Origin: JAGMCJ01 sp046761005
GTDB taxonomy: Archaea > Thermoplasmatota > Thermoplasmata > RBG-16-68-12 > JAGMCJ01
Reading direction: 5' to 3'
Length of the DNA stretch: 8,891 nucleotides
Assembly (NCBI GenBank): GCA_046761005.1
Contig: JBHIFI010000066.1
Coordinates: forward strand, 1 to 8,891
Made by a program: the position numbers and the translations under genes. The notes under the pieces were generated by a model. It saw nothing but the letters and a program-made list of their open reading frames with translations, searched no databases and was not told where the DNA came from. Of this stretch, positions 6,008 through 8,891 are shown piece after piece. How positions within the stretch are numbered: position 1 is the stretch's first letter; each line of letters opens with the position of its first letter.

Positions 6008-7063
6008 ATGAAATCTGTTGTTGAGAGCTTGGATGTGAAGAGACAGAGTATTTCGAATCTGCTCAAGGCAATGAGCAAAACTGCCTATCAGGGGCGAACA
6101 CTCGGTAGGGCAATTGACATCGTAGAAGATATGATTCGCGATGAGTCTGTGACGATCATGTTTGGCTACGCAGGTTCCCTTTCAACGGCGGGCCAGTGGA
6201 AGATAATAAAGTGGTTCATCGAGCAAGGTTACGTAGATGTGCTGGTGTCCACGGGTGCCAACATCTCGGAAGACATAGTGGAGGCCATGGGGTTCAACTA
6301 TTATCATCTTGAGGGCCAGCATGCGGGCTCCACCGACGCCCAGCTGTTCGAGCAGGGCTACAACCGCTACTACGACATCGTGGGAAAGGAAAGCGATTAT
6401 CTTGAGATGACCAATCAAATATGCGAGTTCATGATGGAACTGAAAGAGAATTACAACTACTCTTCGCGGGAGCTTCTCGAATCCTTCGGGCGCTGGCTCG
6501 CGCGCAGGGGAATCGATTGCATAGTTTCAGTAGCAGCGATGCAAAACGTTCCAGTATATTGTCCCGCGATTGTCGATAGCCCATACGGAGATGCCGCCCT
6601 CATAGCCCGTTCCAAGGGTCACAATATAACCATCGACAACGTGAAGGACTACGTCGAGTTCACGAGGCTGGCTGAGAAGATAGAAGACACAGGTGTCATT
6701 TTCATAGGTGGAGGAGTGCCGAAGGATTTCATCCAACTGTTCGCTGCTGCCGCAGATCTTCTCTACGAGAGTCGTGAAGTCCCAGGAAAGGAAGACAAAA
6801 GACTTAGGAGGAAGGGTACAAATGAGTCATATTATCCTCACAAGTATGCAGTTCAGATAACCATGGATTCACCGCAGTGGGGAGGGCTGAGTGGCGCGAC
6901 GCTTGAGGAAGCAATCTCCTGGGGGAAGGAGTCCGCGGAAAGCAGAATGACGACATGCTACTGTGACGCGACTATAGCCTTGCCGCTCATAGCATATGCG
7001 CTAGCAGAAAGGCTGGAGGGATACGAAAGAAAACGACCGACTGCAAGCCTGACTTCAGATTGA
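6008..7063 (+). CDS. Deoxyhypusine synthase-like protein (bacterial-type subgroup)
   Basis: 351 residues from ATG 6008. Deoxyhypusine synthase moves the aminobutyl group of spermidine, with NAD, onto a lysine of translation factor aIF5A. Family marks are STGAN (81-85) in the NAD-binding part, DSPYGDAALIA (190-200), and GGGVPKDFIQ with Lys239, the lysine that forms the enzyme-imine intermediate. The SPQWGGLSGAT segment (288-298) replaces the DGSDSGA form of classical eukaryotic and archaeal enzymes; from memory this matches the bacterial DHS-like group, some members of which make homospermidine or spermidine instead (SpeY-type). So it may be a true hypusine enzyme or a polyamine synthase. The ATG at 5984 adds 8 residues, but the only TATA-like box (5970-5983) touches it, so 6008 is favoured. 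Family assignment is firm; substrate is uncertain. Confidence 0.92.
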   Translation: MKSVVESLDVKRQSISNLLKAMSKTAYQGRTLGRAIDIVEDMIRDESVTIMFGYAGSLSTAGQWKIIKWFIEQGYVDVLVSTGANISEDIVEAMGFNYYHLEGQHAGSTDAQLFEQGYNRYYDIVGKESDYLEMTNQICEFMMELKENYNYSSRELLESFGRWLARRGIDCIVSVAAMQNVPVYCPAIVDSPYGDAALIARSKGHNITIDNVKDYVEFTRLAEKIEDTGVIFIGGGVPKDFIQLFAAAADLLYESREVPGKEDKRLRRKGTNESYYPHKYAVQITMDSPQWGGLSGATLEEAISWGKESAESRMTTCYCDATIALPLIAYALAERLEGYERKRPTASLTSD

Positions 7064-7080
7064 TTGTCTTAATCATTTTT
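7061..7080 (+). terminator. Possible terminator of the DHS-like gene
   Basis: TGATT GTCTT AATCA forms a 5-base-pair stem (7061-7065 with 7071-7075) that begins at the stop codon and is followed at once by TTTTT (7076-7080). A second T-rich patch lies at 7096-7101. Archaeal transcription ends mainly at T-runs, so this is a reasonable stop point, but the stem is weak. Confidence 0.3.
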
Positions 7081-7301
7081 CCGCTAGCAGTTCATATTTT
7101 TACGAATGTGTTCACCAAATCGAGATCCGAGAAATGCGTCGATGTCCTTCTCACCGCTCGGAGAACAGGGTAACAATCGCAGGCATGCCAATGCTCATCA
7201 GTCCATCTGCAAGATATCGTGTGCACATTCGAAAAGACAATCAGCCGATTCAACGAAAGATTGGAGTGTCCTTGACTTGATTTCCGCCTAGTACCTACGA
7301 T

Positions 7302-7314
7302 GCTTTTTAATACG
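7302..7314 (+). promoter_or_regulatory. Strong TATA-like box upstream of the PPC-repeat surface protein
   Basis: CTTTTTAATACG has the core TTTTTAATA at 7304-7312, the best TATA match in the window. Transcription would start near 7330-7336, giving a leader of roughly 85-90 bases before the ATG at 7421, unlike the leaderless layout suggested for the other genes. Confidence 0.5.
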
Positions 7315-7339
7315 CTGATGCTTTGTTCATGTTAGGAGT

Positions 7340-7358
7340 TCATCCTGGGATAGGATGA
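7340..7358 (+). promoter_or_regulatory. Leader hairpin ahead of the PPC-repeat gene
   Basis: TCATCCT (7340-7346) and AGGATGA (7352-7358) are perfect reverse complements around the loop GGGAT. The hairpin would sit at the very 5' end of the leader RNA predicted from the TATA box at 7304-7312. It could protect the mRNA or affect translation; it could also be chance. Confidence 0.35.
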
Positions 7359-7420
7359 TTTGCTGGAAAAAGCTGGAGCTGGCAGAGGATGCGGGGTAAA
7401 GAGGAGAGAGGTTGGGCGGA

Positions 7421-8891
7421 ATGAGTGAATTGGAAGGGATTGTGATGAGGAGTGAAGGAAGAAAAAGTAGTGAGCTGGAATTGCGAACGATATCGATTAT
7501 GTTGGTCTTAACATTGGTTTCTTTTTCTCTTGTGGGGTTGGTGAGCCTCATGGGCGAGAATGTGAGGGCACAAGATCCATACGAGCCCGACGATACACCC
7601 GCCCAGGCGAGTCCCATTCCCACAGACGGAACATTGCAGACCCACACTTTCCATGTTGCTGGTGATGTGGACTGGGTTATCTTCCCGGCCCTGTCCGCCA
7701 ATTACTATGTCATCGAGACCCATAACCTCATTCTTGCAGATACCTACATCTATCTAGTCGACACGGACGGGACTACGGTTCTGGACGAGGATGATGATGG
7801 AGGATTGGGATTGGCCTCGAAGATTGTGTTCTTCCCCCCAAGGGATGATCTCTTCTATGTCGAAATCACCGAGTTTGGCGGTGATGGTGGCCCGGGCTAT
7901 TCATACGATATCAATGTGACGGAATCGATGATACCACTAGGGGGAGATGTCTACGAACCCGACAACAACCCCGCGCAGGCGAGTTTTATTGACACAGACG
8001 GGACAATTCAGAGCCATAACTTCCATTTTGCTGGAGACCCCGACTGGGTCCAGTTCATAGCCCTATCCGGGAATCTCCATACAATAGAGACCCACAATCT
8101 TGTCGATGCGGATACCTACATCTATCTGATCGACACGGACGGGGTTACTGTCCTGGACGAGGATGATGATGGAGGCGTTGGATTGGCATCCAAAATCGTG
8201 TGGCTTGCCACAGTGAGCGATATCTTCTATGTCAAAGTCGTCGAGTTCAACGACCGGAGTGGTCTCGCATACACCTACGACATCAATATAACGACCTCAA
8301 CGCCGCCGGGAGGAGACGCCTACGAGCCAGACAACGATCCTGCAGAGGCGAATCCTATTCCTACAGACGGGACGATTCAGAGCCATAACTTCCACGTTCC
8401 TAGTGACCCAGATTGGGTATGGTTCACGATCACGCCAGGAGATACATATTTCATCAGGACTTCCAATTTGGGAGCTCCCTGTGACACGGTGCTATTCCTT
8501 TTCGAGACCGATGGAGTGACTCTGATTGACTTTGATGATGATTCTGGAGGGGGATCGGCATCGCTGATCGTGTGGAATTCTGTGGGCTATCCGCCAGGCG
8601 ACTATTATGTCTTGGTCCTTGAGGCCGCGGGAGGATTTGGAGCTGGTTACACCTATGACCTGAACGTCACTCGAAGCGGACCAGGCAACATTTTGCCCGA
8701 GGCTCGAGACATCCTTGTCGACGGCTATCCAGAAGGCTCCGCTGAAATTATGCACATCCTGAGTGCCAATCCTCTCTTCGAATGGAGTTATTTCGATCCA
8801 GAGGGTCAGCCCCAGACAGACTATCAGGTCAGGGTTGGCACAGCTTCCGGTCTTGGTGACATGTGGGATCCTGGTCCCGCTGGAGGCCCGG
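7421..8891 (+). CDS. Exported surface protein with three tandem PPC-type repeats (3' end beyond window)
   Basis: Open for 490 codons to the window edge with no stop. The ATG at 7421 follows GAGAGGT (7406-7412); the ATG at 7445 is an alternative. A hydrophobic signal or anchor (about 24-44) ends in VRAQ, consistent with cleavage after Ala50. Three repeats of 123-124 residues follow, starting at Asp52, Asp176 and Asp299, each with YEPD(D/N), a TDGT...H(T/N)FH block, (V/P)DW(V), an acidic D-x-DG...D-DDD/DDS loop and a closing YD(I/L)N(V/I)T. These match bacterial pre-peptidase C-terminal (PPC) domains, beta-sandwiches found on secreted enzymes and surface proteins. From about residue 420 a new domain starts (ILPEARDILVDGY, then LFEWSYFDPEGQPQTDYQVRVGT), which looks fibronectin-III-like. 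A catalytic domain may lie beyond the window. N-x-T sites suggest glycosylation outside the cell. Confidence 0.9.
   Translation, partial: MSELEGIVMRSEGRKSSELELRTISIMLVLTLVSFSLVGLVSLMGENVRAQDPYEPDDTPAQASPIPTDGTLQTHTFHVAGDVDWVIFPALSANYYVIETHNLILADTYIYLVDTDGTTVLDEDDDGGLGLASKIVFFPPRDDLFYVEITEFGGDGGPGYSYDINVTESMIPLGGDVYEPDNNPAQASFIDTDGTIQSHNFHFAGDPDWVQFIALSGNLHTIETHNLVDADTYIYLIDTDGVTVLDEDDDGGVGLASKIVWLATVSDIFYVKVVEFNDRSGLAYTYDINITTSTPPGGDAYEPDNDPAEANPIPTDGTIQSHNFHVPSDPDWVWFTITPGDTYFIRTSNLGAPCDTVLFLFETDGVTLIDFDDDSGGGSASLIVWNSVGYPPGDYYVLVLEAAGGFGAGYTYDLNVTRSGPGNILPEARDILVDGYPEGSAEIMHILSANPLFEWSYFDPEGQPQTDYQVRVGTASGLGDMWDPGPAGGP
7574..8674 (+). repeat. Three tandem in-frame repeats of 369-372 bases encoding PPC-type domains
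   Basis: The units begin at 7574, 7946 and 8315, with periods of 372 and 369 bases. Units 1 and 2 share long identical DNA runs, such as gatacctacatctatct at 7739 and 8111, and the acidic-loop codons just after it. Units 2 and 3 share a nearly identical run starting acagacggg at 7994 and 8363. Similarity at silent positions points to fairly recent duplication or gene conversion. Unit 3 is more diverged in its second half and carries the only cysteine. Confidence 0.85.

Larger units (their letters stand above)
7064..7420. other. Gene-poor intergenic region (357 bases)
   Basis: No frame here is convincing. Two short + strand frames (7106-7291, 61 codons; 7134-7280, 48 codons) have mixed polar composition, no Shine-Dalgarno and no recognisable motif, although a TATA-like catATTTTTAc lies at 7092-7101. 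On the minus strand a short frame of about 34 codons ending near 7085 is also unconvincing. The right-hand part holds the promoter and leader of the PPC-repeat protein, described separately. I see no tRNA or other structured RNA in the left-hand part. Confidence 0.5.

Noticed and set aside
7106..7291. 61-codon frame on + in the gene-poor region
   Set aside because: Polar, motif-free composition and no ribosome site. The TATA-like patch at 7092-7101 is too close to the ATG for normal spacing.
7327..7701. Open frames on the minus strand opposite the PPC-protein start (including 7508-7723)
   Set aside because: Antisense to the signal sequence and first repeat; serine- and leucine-rich translation without motifs.
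7574..8674. Regular repeat spacing as a possible CRISPR array
   Set aside because: The period is about 370 bases, in frame, and encodes protein domains; there are no short identical repeats with unique spacers.

Overview
The window looks like chromosomal DNA from an uncultured archaeon, most likely euryarchaeal and possibly a Thermoplasmatota lineage (inference). The signs are a deoxyhypusine-synthase-family enzyme, a Rab/Ras-like small GTPase joined to TPR repeats, a zinc-finger/membrane/thioredoxin protein next to a VKOR homologue, many AGA/AGG arginine codons, and several AT-rich TATA-like boxes about 25-30 bases ahead of start codons that lack a Shine-Dalgarno (leaderless-type promoters). 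No insertion sequence, CRISPR array, integrase, tRNA or rRNA is visible.

Layout. 1-263 (-): 5' end of an ABC-transporter ATPase with a damaged Walker A. 400-1203 (+): NAD synthetase nadE, whose 3' end overlaps by 51 bases a convergent gene for a two-helix membrane protein with a PH-like tail (1153-1698, -). 1815-2507 and 2517-2996 (+): a two-gene unit encoding a membrane-anchored thioredoxin-fold protein with a cytosolic zinc finger and a VKOR-type quinone-linked disulfide generator. 2993-3793 (-): a small GTPase with C-terminal TPRs, converging on VKOR with stop codons sharing one CTAG. 3794-3926: spacer holding a near-continuous 24-base palindrome. 3927-4181 (+): a small membrane-protein candidate. 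4222-5925 (-): an M48 (HtpX-like) metalloprotease with an unusual C-terminal domain. 6008-7063 (+): a deoxyhypusine synthase-like enzyme sharing a short divergent promoter region with the protease. 7064-7420: gene-poor stretch with a good TATA box and a leader hairpin. 7421-8891 (+): a large exported surface protein with three tandem PPC-type repeats, running off the window.

How they fit together. The clearest functional pair is the thioredoxin-like protein plus VKOR: VKOR would reoxidise the external CxxC of its partner using membrane quinone, making disulfides in exported proteins. The M48 protease (membrane-protein quality control), the PH-like membrane protein and the PPC protein are also envelope-related, but nothing in the sequence ties them into one pathway. 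NadE and the DHS-like enzyme are linked only loosely, since DHS-family enzymes use NAD. I do not see a clear new defence or mobile system. The items most worth a second look are the palindrome at 3838-3861, the GTPase-TPR fusion, the bacterial-looking DHS subtype, the protease fusion and the glycine-depleted ABC ATPase.
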